Positions 12,393-36,631 of a stretch of 64,000 nucleotides of DNA are shown piece by piece. A program made the translations under genes and the position numbers. Source of the DNA: Pomacea canaliculata (Eukaryota > Mollusca > Gastropoda > Architaenioglossa > Ampullariidae); NCBI RefSeq assembly GCF_003073045.1, contig NC_037599.1:3534001-3598000 (forward strand), in the 5' to 3' direction. Position 1 is the stretch's first letter, and every line of letters begins with the position of its first letter. A model generated the notes under the pieces. The model saw only the letters and a program-made list of their open reading frames with translations, did not search any database and was not told the DNA's origin.

Positions 12393-13031
12393 CTGGAATG
12401 GTAGTCGCTATAGACGCTTGGCCGTGGAAAGGTATCCTGCAGCTTGCTGACGAAGGGTCACCGCGCAGAACGAGGCTTTGATGACCACGAAACGTGAAAG
12501 AGTATTCCTCAGCATACAAAAAGATGCTCTATTGAACGAAAAACTTAGCCGACAGAACGTGGCTCCGGTAGATATGAACCAAGGAAATGTATCCTGCAGT
12601 CTGCAGAACGAGGCTCTGGTGGTGTTTGCTGACTAAATGAGAAATTAGTTGATCTCATTCCTTGAACACTGCCTTTGCTATGTTGGAGATGGGTGGCGGT
12701 TGTTGATATCCAGGGACAATCATCTCAACCCAGAAACTTCAGCAAAATATTCTTCTGTTCAGCATCCATATCAGTCTCAATACAGGAAACGTCGACACTT
12801 CGAAAGAAACAAAATGACAATGTATACGAGATAAATGTTTATTTTTAAACTCTTTTTGGAGTCGGCTCTCTGCTAGAGCGTTTGTGAGTAGCAATACAAA
12901 GCGCTTTGAAGAGTTTAGCGTCCGATTTCGATACTGACATTTGCTGTTTTGTTTGTATATATAAATATTTGCACACACACAATGATTATTTCGCCATTCT
13001 TGACAGACGTATTTTTGATAAGGGACCATCT

Positions 13032-13067
13032 GATTGGTCCACTTTTTGCCACGCAGGCGTGACGTCA
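13032..13067. promoter_or_regulatory. CCAAT-like box plus CRE palindrome
   Basis: TGATTGGTCC (inverted CCAAT) lies about 25 bp from a perfect TGACGTCA palindrome (13060-13067). The pair looks promoter-like, but no gene start is visible beside it. It may be an enhancer, an unannotated start or chance. Confidence 0.25.
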
Positions 13068-14675
13068 CTGAATGATTGACAGTTGACTGTGTACATCTGT
13101 ACTATGTCCAGCACGTGCTGTACGTGTTACTGTTACAGTATGCGGGAACGAGTGTCAGTCTCTCAGGAAGCGAGCAGCTATAGCTTATGCAAATGTACAT
13201 GCATGCTTTGACCTGAGCCTATGCACACTTTGCATAGCCTGGCAAGCAGAATCTAACGTTCAGTTCAAAGTGTCAGCATGTTTGACCGAGACTAATGTCC
13301 CGGATGTGCGATGTTCGGATGCATGTGCACGATAGTGTTTTAGTTAAAATCTAACATGTGTCTTTGCTCGAGCAGTCAACAGGTGACAGACAGGTCACGG
13401 TTTTTACACGGAGCTGGTATGTCACCGAAAAAACGTTGGTGCCATTGCATGATCAAGAGCTCACCGAGGAAGTTAAAATATTAATGAACTTTCAGCCCCG
13501 ACGGTTGGGTTAGTAAGCATGAAGTTACAGGTTGACATGAAATATTTTGCTGTTGTAAAGGACTGAACAGGCTTGATATGCATGAACAAATTTTCGAGCT
13601 TGTTTATTATAATTATTTTTTTTTTGGTCCACTGTAAAACTTGGAGAACCAGACTACCCACAGAGCACAAAGCCAGTACAGAGCTTTATTGATTAAAAAA
13701 GTGCAATCATATGAAAAATTGGTTGTATATGTTGCAAATAATGCATATTTGTACAGTGTACGATCTTGACATTAAATTTAAATTTGTTCTTATTGTGTGG
13801 CATAACATTCATCACAAATCTGCATCATTTTTAAAAAAATGCAGTAAAATAGTATATAATGTATCATTGCTGCTTCAACAACAGAAAATATACATGTAAA
13901 ATTTCACTGCCTCAGAATAAAACAGGCTTGATTAAACATCGTTTGTTGATGAGTTGTGACTGGGCTTGCTTAGTCTTTCAGGAGGAGGATTGAGTGGGTG
14001 AAAACCATTTCACCAATAAACATGAATATTGTCTTTCTCATTTATATGTGCACACTTCCATAGGTTTTGACTTGCACAATAATGTATAGCACACTCATTA
14101 AAAAGTGTATGATAATTTTGTACATGTATGTGTGTGAGGGAATCAATATAAGCATAGAATCATGTTCATATATTTGTCATATCCTCCATAAGGAATTAAT
14201 TCTCCAATTATACAAATGAAAAAAAAGATGTGTAACATCATTTAATAGGATGTTCTCTAGTGGAAAAGACATGAGAAGTGCTGTGAGGTTTTATGACACT
14301 TGTGTTAATTATCATTATAATAATCATCATAATAAAAATTAGCATATCCTAATGACAGCAGTCCCGCTTCCTCTGAAAAATATTTTTCACACACCCTCTT
14401 GATGTTTGGCAACACAAAGCACTATGTTTCTGCACAGTGCAAAAGTTAACTGGTCCATATAAAAGTAGGAGACATAGGAGCTACAAGGTAACAAATAAAA
14501 GAACTTTGGCAAAAATAATCCTTCTGGAAAGTAAGGGGACTAATTTAGTGCTATCCATGTCTAGGTACTCACATGTCACACACACATGCACACGCTTTTT
14601 TCAGTCCTTCAGTAAACACGACACCAACAAGTATTAACAAGTTCTACATGCCAGAATGCACAAGTCTGCAGAACC

Positions 14676-28125
<13,450 letters not shown>

Positions 28126-28374
28126 GTCTATCACTCCTGTAAACAATGGCTATCCCGAAGCTAAAGGTTTCACGACGACCAGGGAGATTCTAAATATTGA
28201 AGCTATACATATTTTTAGTTAGTTTAGTTTAGGTTATTTGTTGATTTGAGAATGATATTTCCATAACTGTATTTTTTTAATCGTTGAGTTAATTAACTGC
28301 GGTTCTATTCTTTAATATACACACCATTTCCGCCACGGCTACGGAGGAGTGCGAGTCTGTACGCTTACTGCGAA
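28126..28374. promoter_or_regulatory. bidirectional promoter, RSPH10B and WDR83OS
   Basis: Only 249 bp separate the two divergent start codons, so both promoters and both 5' UTRs must share this stretch. TGTAAACA (28138-28145), a forkhead/FOXJ1-type site, lies 13 bp upstream of the RSPH10B start, fitting a motile-cilia gene. The Asterix side is GC-richer, with CCGCCACGG and AAATGGCC (YY1-like) at its start. I see no good RFX X-box and no TATA box. Confidence 0.65.
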
Positions 28375-31253
28375 ATGGCCAGTGTGCAACCAACAAGCAA
28401 CAACACCAGTGATGTTAGGCGTCCAAACAAAATCACACGGTAACGTTTATCACTTTCTTTGTGAATCTTCTTAATGTTAAATAACAAAAATACTCTGTAG
28501 AACAATACACACTTGAGAAACGTTAGAATTACCAATTCAGTAAGTAGGAGGTGGGAATCATGTTTGGCTTAGAAAAACTCTAATATACACATTGCAGTAT
28601 TAGTAGTATTTCGTGACTTCTGATTGCGTATGCCTCATGGCCTTTTGATGTCCCCTCATTATAACTCTCACTAATGTGTTTCAGGTCTGAGCCTTACTTT
28701 ATTTTTCATCAAAACTAAAACAGATATATTCCTCTTTTAATTTTTCCTAGAGAGCTCTTAAAGCTATTTCAATTCGGTGCATATTTAATATTAGTTGAAA
28801 GCGAGTTTCAGTAAGTTGCAACTCTTTGTGAAAAATAGAATTTACATTTGTTTGTGTTACAACTACTAAAGAAAACTATTCCATCAGAATTTCAAGTGGT
28901 GTTAGTTTTTGGTAAGGAGAAGAATACATTCAATGTCAATATAATCATGAAATATTTTCAACACTTGAATAAGATCCTCCCTAATCCTCCTTCCACTCTA
29001 TTAAAATTAATTTTAATGCTGTGTTGGTGGGCAGTATGTGTTTGTGAAATGTATATACATATATAAGTATTAATGCAGGTACAAGGCTCAGTCAACTGGT
29101 GGGCCTCTGGATGATCCAACGCCAGACTACATGAATCTTCTAGGAATGATCTTCAGTATGTGTGGCCTTATGATGAAGGTACAATTTAAAGATTTAATTT
29201 TACTCCTATGTCTTCGTTTTTTAATGAGAAAAAATAATGTCATATATTGTCCAAAATCATATTGCTAACAAACTGATTACCAGTTACGCATATTAAAAAT
29301 AAAAGCAGGCAATATCATTCTTATTTTCGATGACTTAAATTACCATTTTTCAAGTATATTGTCCAGTTCCTTTTTCATGCAAACCTTTTAAATATACTTT
29401 TAAAAGTTTAAAGTGGAAGTTTTCCAGATTCTTTTATTATCAAACCAGATGGTGAATTTAGAGTTAGCTTCCTTTCAACAAGTAGAAATATACTTGGGGG
29501 ATAAAAATGAGTTAAAACTATATTTTTATTTTCAATGGTAATAGCATTGGCAGTTAAACTTACAGTTTTGTTATGCTAACTTCTGTTTCAGCTTAAATGG
29601 TCTGCGTGGGTAGCTGTGTATTGCTCTTTCATCAGTTTTGCAAATTCCAGGACCTCTGAGGATACTAAACAGATGCTTAGCAGTTTTATGTAAGCTTACA
29701 CCTGTGTTCATTTCGTCTCAGGTTTTTGTTTCCCTTCTTTCAAAGTTATTAGCTGAGTCTACTAAAACCTCTCTTTCAAGACACTAAAATCTACCAAAAT
29801 TGGGTGATAACTTAAAGGAGTTGTAGTAAGGAGATCAACCAGTCTGCTTTTATTCTATAAACCATGAATTCAAACAACTATAAAGTCCATTCATTTAAAT
29901 CTTGAAATAATGCTCTTAGATCATATTGCTGTTTTATCATTTTCACTTTCACTTGGTCATATTTATTCTGCCATTGTTGGGCTGCAATAGAAGATTTATA
30001 GAGAAACTAACACTCTACATAAAAGCAATCAATCACATATGTATCATGGCAGACAAAAATGCTCTCGGAAAAGGCGCTATTTATATTTTTGAATGTGATT
30101 TCTTTCAAAAGATGCAATAAAGCACAAACGGTCACAATAATTTTATCTTCATCAACATGTAACTCCTGCAATAATCATTAATAAATAATAATCAACTGAG
30201 GTTCACTGGAAGAGAACAATAATCAGGGAGCAGTCATTTTGATTAAAAGCCATGTTGCCTTGGCTATATTTACCTCTAGCCTGAACTAAATCAGCTCCAC
30301 CATGACCATATCATCCCAACGCTGAAAGTTGAATTGAGCAGGCCCGGGCTAAATGACTGCACGAGGAGTAACACCTGTTTTGTATTAATTGAATTTCTGC
30401 ATATATTTAATAAAGACCTCAAAACTGAAGAATAATGATGACAAAGACTTCTTACAAAATTTTGATTTCAGAGAAAATTGCGTTTATGTGTCATTGTGAG
30501 ATTTTAATAAAACATCTGAAGATATATTTAATATGGGCCTTCCTATGAAGAATTGAAGACTTTAAAAAAAAAAACAGTGTTTAAAAGAAAATCATGCACC
30601 ATTTGTTCTTTAAATGTGTATTGCAAAAGGGCCATTTTTGTTTAATATGATGGTAGATAAACTTGTTCGAACCTCACATGGCTCTGTTGATAATGTTGAT
30701 ATTGATATCTACTCCTGTCGTTGGTAGCCAATTTGTCTTTTGGGTCTGAATCGATTCAACTTTCAGTGTTGGGATGATATAGATAGCTTTGACTGGAGCA
30801 ATTTATATGGTTTGGGTCAAAATGACCAGTGACCCATTGAACAAGCAGTCTCTTTTAAAATGTACTTATATCAATTGATTTCTGTGGAAAACCGTAATAT
30901 AGGGTAAAGCCTGCAGGAGGCAGTCTATTTCTAAATATGCTTAATTTTTTTCAATAAGTAACTTTTGTAAAAATGTTTTAATAAAACATAAATTGTCTGT
31001 TGTAAATTGGGTTGGAGAGGAAGTTGTAATAGAGATGACGTTTATATAGCAAAATATGCCTGTGAAAATTTCTGGGTTATAACTAAATGTGTGTGTAGCA
31101 TCAGGTCATAAACAGGAAGGTCTTTTTTTATGTTGGTATTTTGCATCAGATTGGTCATCCATTTTTTTTCCTCTTGGGATTTTCAGGCTTTCCATTTCTG
31201 CTGTTGTCATGTCTTACCTCCAGAGTCCCCAGCCAATGCAACCTCCATGGTAA
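28375..31253 (+). CDS. WDR83OS: PAT-complex subunit Asterix, complete, 4 exons
   Basis: Small ER membrane protein (109 aa; human 106) that pairs with CCDC47 in the PAT complex, an intramembrane chaperone for multi-pass proteins at the translocon. Exons: 28375-28439, 29079-29178, 29592-29689 and 31187-31253, summing to 330 nt with matched phases. The product shows [61 protein letters not shown], and ends SPQPMQPPW; nearly every block aligns with the human protein. Hydrophobic stretches correspond to the known membrane helices. The start context is good (AAATGG). It shares a short promoter region with RSPH10B. Intron 3 (29690-31186) carries an inverted-repeat element. Confidence 0.96.
30308..30780. 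mobile_element. inverted-repeat element (possible MITE) in Asterix intron 3
   Basis: Arms at 30308-30334 (ATATCATCCCAACGCTGAAA...) and 30754-30780 (reverse complement, ending TTGGGATGATAT) match at 26 of 27 positions and enclose about 419 bp without coding. Such arms suggest terminal inverted repeats of a non-autonomous DNA transposon. I find no convincing target-site duplication and do not recognise the family. Confidence 0.5.
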
Positions 31254-32149
31254 CATCTGATGATACAGTCATTCTTTCCAAATATGTGTCATATGCAAGT
31301 GAGAATGAAACAATCTGTGCTTCTTTGACTATTCAATTTAAAGTAGGAGAAGAGGAAAGAAGAGCAGTTGGATGTTAGTCTGTTCAGGGAAGTATGTTGC
31401 ATCTTGGTTTGGTTAACAGGTGCAAGTGATTGATTTGCATGAAGTGCTGTACATAGACTTATGTTTATTGTTCTTTGACAGTACAAAATGTCAGTAGAGT
31501 TTATGTGCTCTACTGTGAAGGTGAAGAAACCTGAAAATATATTTATCTGCAAAAAGTATTTATGCCTTTTTGTCTTTTTGTAATGGTTTTGTGACTGACC
31601 TGATCCAAGCTTGTGTCGTGTTGATGCTTACTGCATGCACATAAAGGAGCAGGTATACAGAGAAAACAGTGTCTTTTTTTTTTAATAATCTTTTATTTAG
31701 TTTTCCTGTTAAGGTTGCAGGATTATGTGAAAGTTAATATGTTCATTTGTAAAAATTTATTTATAAATGTTATTTTTTTAATTTGCCACATGATAAAAGA
31801 AATGGAATGTAGTTTTATGATATCACAGAGTTTTTCCTGATTGTGAATGCATGCATTTTATACTTATACAAGCACTTGTATTGCAAATAGTTGCACGATA
31901 TATCATTTATCAAAAAAGAGAATTTTCTGAATTTACACAATGACATTCCATTGCATACTGAAGTATGAAAACACAGTTGGCAATGATTTATTAATCAATA
32001 TTTAGAAAATGCCTTTACCTGTAAACAAAGGTGGTCTCAAGGCACTTGGATACATGAAGTTGCACGAGCATGCACTTATCAGCAAGCATCAAATACATCT
32101 TACAAATTCTTTCAACATCATTTGAACTATAACTACTCCATCTCTATTG

Positions 32150-32310
32150 CACACACACAGTGGAGTAAATTGGAAAAAAACACTGACAGTCATCCCTATA
32201 CAGTTATCACATTGAGACAGATGGATGTCAGAGCCAAGATGTGAACCAGAGATGCCTGATTCTCACTGTCACGGTGACAGGTGCCCTAGCCACTGCACCA
32301 ACTGTCCCAA
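32150..32310 (-). mobile_element. tRNA-derived SINE
   Basis: On the minus strand it opens GGGACAGTTGGTGCAGTGGC (A-box-like) and later has CTCTGGTTCACATC (B-box-like), at tRNA-like spacing. The body differs from the SINE near 12190, so it belongs to another subfamily. No coding. Confidence 0.55.
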
Positions 32311-32476
32311 ATCACAATTAACATTCTAAATTAAAGGAGGAACCAAAGGAAAATGTATCACAGCTAATGAAATATTATCCAGTGGTTTTGATTAAAACAA
32401 AGATTCCTAGCCTCTGATTGTTCATTCCCTATTAAATATATACAAATCTGCAGCGCGTGTAAATTCTGTTCTTTTG

Positions 32477-33211
32477 CAGGGGTGGGGAATGTTGAAATCC
32501 TTTCATCCGGGAAGCCTTTTTTTTTTTTAATAGCAGCACAAATAGGTATTAAGTAAATGATAACATAAATTTTGAGACACACAAGGAATTTTCATTATGG
32601 GATAGACAAGACGTGTGCAAGTACATGATGAGAGTTGCATGCTTCTTGTCCTATATAAATGATTTTGGAATTAAGCATGTATGTTACCTCTAATTTGAGG
32701 GTAGATCACTTCCAGTATGATCTCAGCAATAGATACACATAACATTCTTTGACCACGTCGGCTCTTAGAATAAATGTGTGTAGACACTTTGTAAATGCCA
32801 TGCACTCCTTCATAAGGAGGAGGTGTATACCAAATAGTCATTATTATTAATGTACTTTCACTGCACAACAACAAACAGAAAATTGTGCATTAGGGAAAAT
32901 AAGGTTTTGTTACTCATTACTATCTTTTCTAGAAACTTTCTAATTATTAACATGTTTTAAGACTCCAAATAGTTGTTTGTTATGCTTCTCATGGTGGCAG
33001 AGCATAGTTTTTGTGAACCTAATTACGAAAAGGTGGATTATGGTGATATAAAGGACACCAGTGCCAGGCAGGCTGGGAACAATTGCAAAACTGTTAATAT
33101 ACCGTGGTTTGACCATATATAGCAGGATAATTTTTAAATAGTAAAGAAGGGCCCGTGAATGATGTTTAAACATCATAATGGCCCTTGGAGGATAAAAGAT
33201 TCCCATCCCTG
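32477..33211. mobile_element. possible hAT-type non-autonomous element
   Basis: The left end is CAGGGGTGGGGAATGTTGAA; the right end, read on the opposite strand, is CAGGGATGGGAATC, then TATCCTCCAAGGGCC. Both resemble Charlie-type hAT ends, in the correct inverted orientation about 735 bp apart. The adjacent 8-mers (ttcttttg and ctttagaa) do not match, so either the duplication has decayed or these are ends of two different copies. Confidence 0.4.
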
Positions 33212-33252
33212 CTTTAGAAGATAGAAAGCTTTACAAATATTGCTGTTAGAGA

Positions 33253-35702
33253 TCAGCTGAGAGGCTTTTTCTTACCAGGAACAACACGCTTTGTGTTTCT
33301 GGTAAGAATGGGTAGTGATGGCTTTAGTGCTCCCATAGTGTAAACGGGATCTTGGTGATTGTCACAGATATCTCCCAAAAGCATGTCTTTTATCTCTTTA
33401 ATGTCAATGCTCATGCCTTCATTCTGCTGTCTCAAGTCCCGCATTTCTTCCCACTGACTGCGCATCACTTCACGCATTTTCTCCACTTCCAGCCTCATAT
33501 TCTGTGTTGCCTTGCCCAGCTCTTCTCTAAATTTAGTGTGAATATTGAGCTTCTCATTCTCCAACAAGCGCAGTTTTCCCCCTTGTTTTGCAATCATTTC
33601 TTTTGCCTTGGTTAGTTCCCTTTCAAGCTGGCTAATGTTCTCTCTTAGATCTTTTACCTGTTTTGTGAGATGTTGGATTAACTTTTCCTTTTCATGATAT
33701 GCTGCGCCAGTCTCCAGCTTCATCTTTTCTTCCTGGAAGTGATTTGTTTACTTGGATTATAAGAATAAAAATTGTTTACAAGCATAGCTCTGAGCTACCC
33801 ATTCTAAAAGTCATCATTACTCAGAGTAACTAAAATACTAACATGCAAATGAATCATTAACCTGAAATGTACCCATTCATTAAAAGGCTTTTTTTTCATA
33901 GCTTTATCTCGTTTAACTTTAAACTTGAATTTTAAATAAAGGATTGTTGATATTTGGAATTATACCTGTAGTGCAGCTAGACTGTGCTGTATTTCATCAA
34001 TATAGGTCTTGGAGGCTTCTACATCCTGTCTTAGGGCATTAATTGTGTGCTGAAGACTGTCAATTTCTGATTTCTTTGTGTGGTTTTCCTCTGTTAGATT
34101 CTTCACAGTTTGTTCACGTTGCCTCAGTTTACTTTTCAAATATTTAAGTTCATCTTCTTTTTCATTTAACTTTTGCACATTTTCTTGTACAAGAGCACTA
34201 CAAGCCGCATTGTGCTGTCTTGAGTCTACTTGTAAGCGCAGGCGAAGTGCATCAATCTGCTGTACAAGACTTCGATTTACAGCCATCACCTGTAAAATAA
34301 TTTCCTTTTTAACTATATATATTGTATATGATTGATATAAAATCTTGAATTTATTAAGAAATAAATATCACTATCACTTGCCTGAATTCTCCCTTAATTT
34401 CACTGCTTAAAAGAGATTTAAAAAAAAATAATTCTGAATCAGCTCACAGACTTTGTCAGTATGTGGCAATTTGCTTCATTGTTACTCCCATTAGGTCCAT
34501 GTCATCTGCAAAGCTCAGGTTATTTAAAGGTCCCACCAATGAAGACGAAGGTGTGATTGTGAAGATTTTCTTGCATGCTGTAGAGGGCAACCTTGAGGGA
34601 CACCTACTGTTGTTGGAAGAGGTCTCCTGGTTGACTGTTCAGAAATACTGCACGTTTTGGGTTCTCGTGCAGCACATTAATGACTTGAATGAAGGGTAAG
34701 TCTAACACCTTCTTTCAGATTATCCTTGAAGGAGGCAGGGGTTGACAAAGGAAGGCCAAATGGCAAATATAATGGAGTGGAGTAATTGCATCTTGCAGGA
34801 CTTCCTTATTGCTTCTCAAGAAATACCTCTACAGCAAACCTGTTCAGCAATTTCAAGATTTCTGTCTCTCTTATTCTCCCCATACTCTCCATCCCTAATG
34901 ACCAGTATAGGTGGAATAGGTTAGGTCAAGAGAAGGAAAGAATGACAAAGACTTTATCCCAAGTTCCATACTAAAATATTATGATGCTATTAAAATAATT
35001 ATTAAAGAAAATTAACTCTGCTAATAAACTCTTGAAATCTAGTTGATTATATTTTCTCAAAGATGACAGCATGTTCTATATAAAAGTGTCCAAGAATGCA
35101 TTCACAAGCCTAACACATTACCTGTTCCACCACTGAAGCTTCTTTGGGGCAACTGAGTTCACTGGTCCATGCCACAGCTACCCCTGTGCCCTCATCGCAA
35201 GGTAAGGTTGTGTATGTATCTTTAATGTTTTCATTTGTGCCCTCTTGTTTACTCTGGAATTTCTGGTCCACCATACTGATACTGCCCTTTGTTGGCTGCA
35301 TCAGATTAAGGTTTAAGAATAATTTTTACAAAAAGTAAAGACTTAATGTTTCATTACTGTCTGCAATGCTTCGCTTGTAACTTGCTTTCTTTTCCTTTTT
35401 TCAAAGTGCATCATGATAAGAATATGTTTTCTCATTGTTAATGTCATTTTTCAGTTTTTGTTTTCCACTTAATAGATGCAAAAATATTTCTTTTACTGGT
35501 GTTAGGCAGTAGACAATTTTTTCTCATAATGTAAGAAATATTATTTCTCATGTACCATTTTTTCCCCTCATGGAATGCACGCATACCAACAAGAAACTAA
35601 ACATACAAAATGATAGCCATCATATGTTCAAGGTGCAGTCACTATTTTTTTTTTTTTTAAGCTACATACATTCTTTTCTGTTGCCTTTCCTTTCTGTGCC
35701 AT
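33253..35702 (-). CDS. coiled-coil protein of unknown function, complete, 4 coding exons
   Basis: I do not recognise the family. Coding exons: 35670-35702, 35122-35295, 33966-34289, 33253-33732 (1011 nt, 336 aa), all joined in phase 0. An acceptor two bases before the ATG (CAG then AA then ATG at 35702) shows a 5' UTR intron. The product starts MAQKGKATEKN, a basic head, then about 58 residues of low-structure sequence, then about 220 residues of charged heptad-like coiled coil (LNEKEDELKYLKSKLRQREQ; VEKMREVMRSQWEEMRDLRQ), and ends in a basic tail (VPGKKKPLS). There are no membrane spans. A cytoskeletal, centrosomal or ciliary role would fit the form but is only inference. A LINE fragment sits in the intron between exons 2 and 3. 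Confidence 0.85.
34470..34740 (-). mobile_element. LINE reverse-transcriptase core fragment
   Basis: Minus strand, in an intron of the coiled-coil gene and in the same orientation. Frames give VINVLHENPKRAVFLNSQ, then GVPQGCPL, then LSFADDMDLMG: reverse-transcriptase domains ending in the catalytic FADD box. Only about 270 bp is recognisable and frame changes are present. Confidence 0.65.
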
Positions 35703-36631
35703 TTCTGCAAATGAAGACAATTTAGTTTAATGCAAGGATTCTGTTTTCAATCATTTCAATGATTGGTAGCTCTATGCAAAGAAAAATAATTTGTTTGGCC
35801 TCACTTATAATGGGCATCTGCTATTTTCGGATCCTTTTTAGTGTAGAAGAAAATATAGATTCTGAAAAAGATCTATATTCAAACCTTGAATCTGCTAGAA
35901 GAGAATACTTTATTTATCCCAGAGGGCAATTCAGTTACAGCTTGATTCAAATTCGTATGCAATATAACAAAATAACAACAAAATATCTATGGCTATAGGT
36001 TTCGTTGAAATATTTATGTTAAGAAATGTAATAAAACCTGATTTTGTCTTTCTGAACAAATTCACAGAAACAAAAACAAAATCAGTTATAAACAATCCCG
36101 GACTGTAAACTGTCAAAATCACACAATCACAGTAAACTAATTGAAGCTATGTTATTTCCTTCATTTACAAAACTAATTCAAAGCCAGAACTTACTAGACA
36201 ACCGTTTTATTCTTGAGTAAACATGTTAGAGGCAAAAAATATTGTTAATTTGTATGCAGTGGTATAGTGCGTGACTATGTTAATCCTATATGAAAGATTG
36301 TGTTAGCATTTGTTCCGAGCACGGCATCTTTGGATACCAAAATATCATAGTCAAGGCCCAAACCAACTTTATATTCAAGTCCATAGCTTTCTTAAATAAA
36401 CCGTTCAAGTTCAATATGTCTTGCAGAAGGGAAAGGTATGTAAATTCCATGACAAACTGACGCAGAATGGAATCCGTCAGCGTACCTTACACTTGGGTCG
36501 AACTTCGAGCATCTATCTCTATGGTAGCCATTGGCTTTTTCCCCCGCAGGGGAAGTAATAAAAAGGAACAACTCTTTAGGAAAAGAAAAAGCGATTGGCA
36601 CTAACGCGTGAGCTAAAGGTTGGACACTAAA
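35703..36631. promoter_or_regulatory. divergent promoter region, coiled-coil gene and GPKOW
   Basis: 929 bp separate the two divergent start codons. The part next to GPKOW (about 36390-36620) is GC-richer than its surroundings and has several CpGs. The untranslated first exon of the coiled-coil gene must lie somewhere here, but I could not place its donor. No TATA box is evident. Confidence 0.45.
35895..36130 (-). mobile_element. CR1/Rex1-like LINE 3' end
   Basis: The minus strand reads TGAATTGCCCTCTGGGATAA then ATAAAGTATTC, the typical 3' terminus of CR1/Rex1-type LINEs. It is a short, dead-on-arrival copy in the 5' UTR intron or flank of the coiled-coil gene. The similar tail near 49250 in this window belongs to the same broad group. 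Confidence 0.55.

Larger units (their letters stand above)
10447..14675. other. gene-poor gap between receptor kinase and RSPH10B
   Basis: No exon is supported. The segment 10480-10703 is GC-richer and has a plus-strand open frame ending EVDAYVVR-stop that looks protein-like but has no start, acceptor or homology I recognise. Also present: degenerate tandem repeats of about 40 bp (11515-11675), a tRNA-derived SINE (12190-12392), a duplicated motif (TATCCTGCAG followed by GCAGAACGAGGCT) near 12430 and 12590, and a CCAAT-like box with a CRE palindrome near 13032-13067. The part nearest 14676 probably includes the RSPH10B 3' UTR. Confidence 0.5.
31254..33252. other. gap between Asterix and the coiled-coil gene
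   Basis: The tails of two convergent genes (Asterix 3' UTR on the left, coiled-coil 3' UTR on the right) plus repeats: a SINE (32150-32310) and hAT-like terminal sequences (32477 and 33211). No other exon is supported. Confidence 0.55.

Noticed and set aside
12425-12630. duplicated motif (TATCCTGCAG then GCAGAACGAGGCT)
   Set aside because: Two short, diverged similarities beside a SINE; too little to call a separate element.
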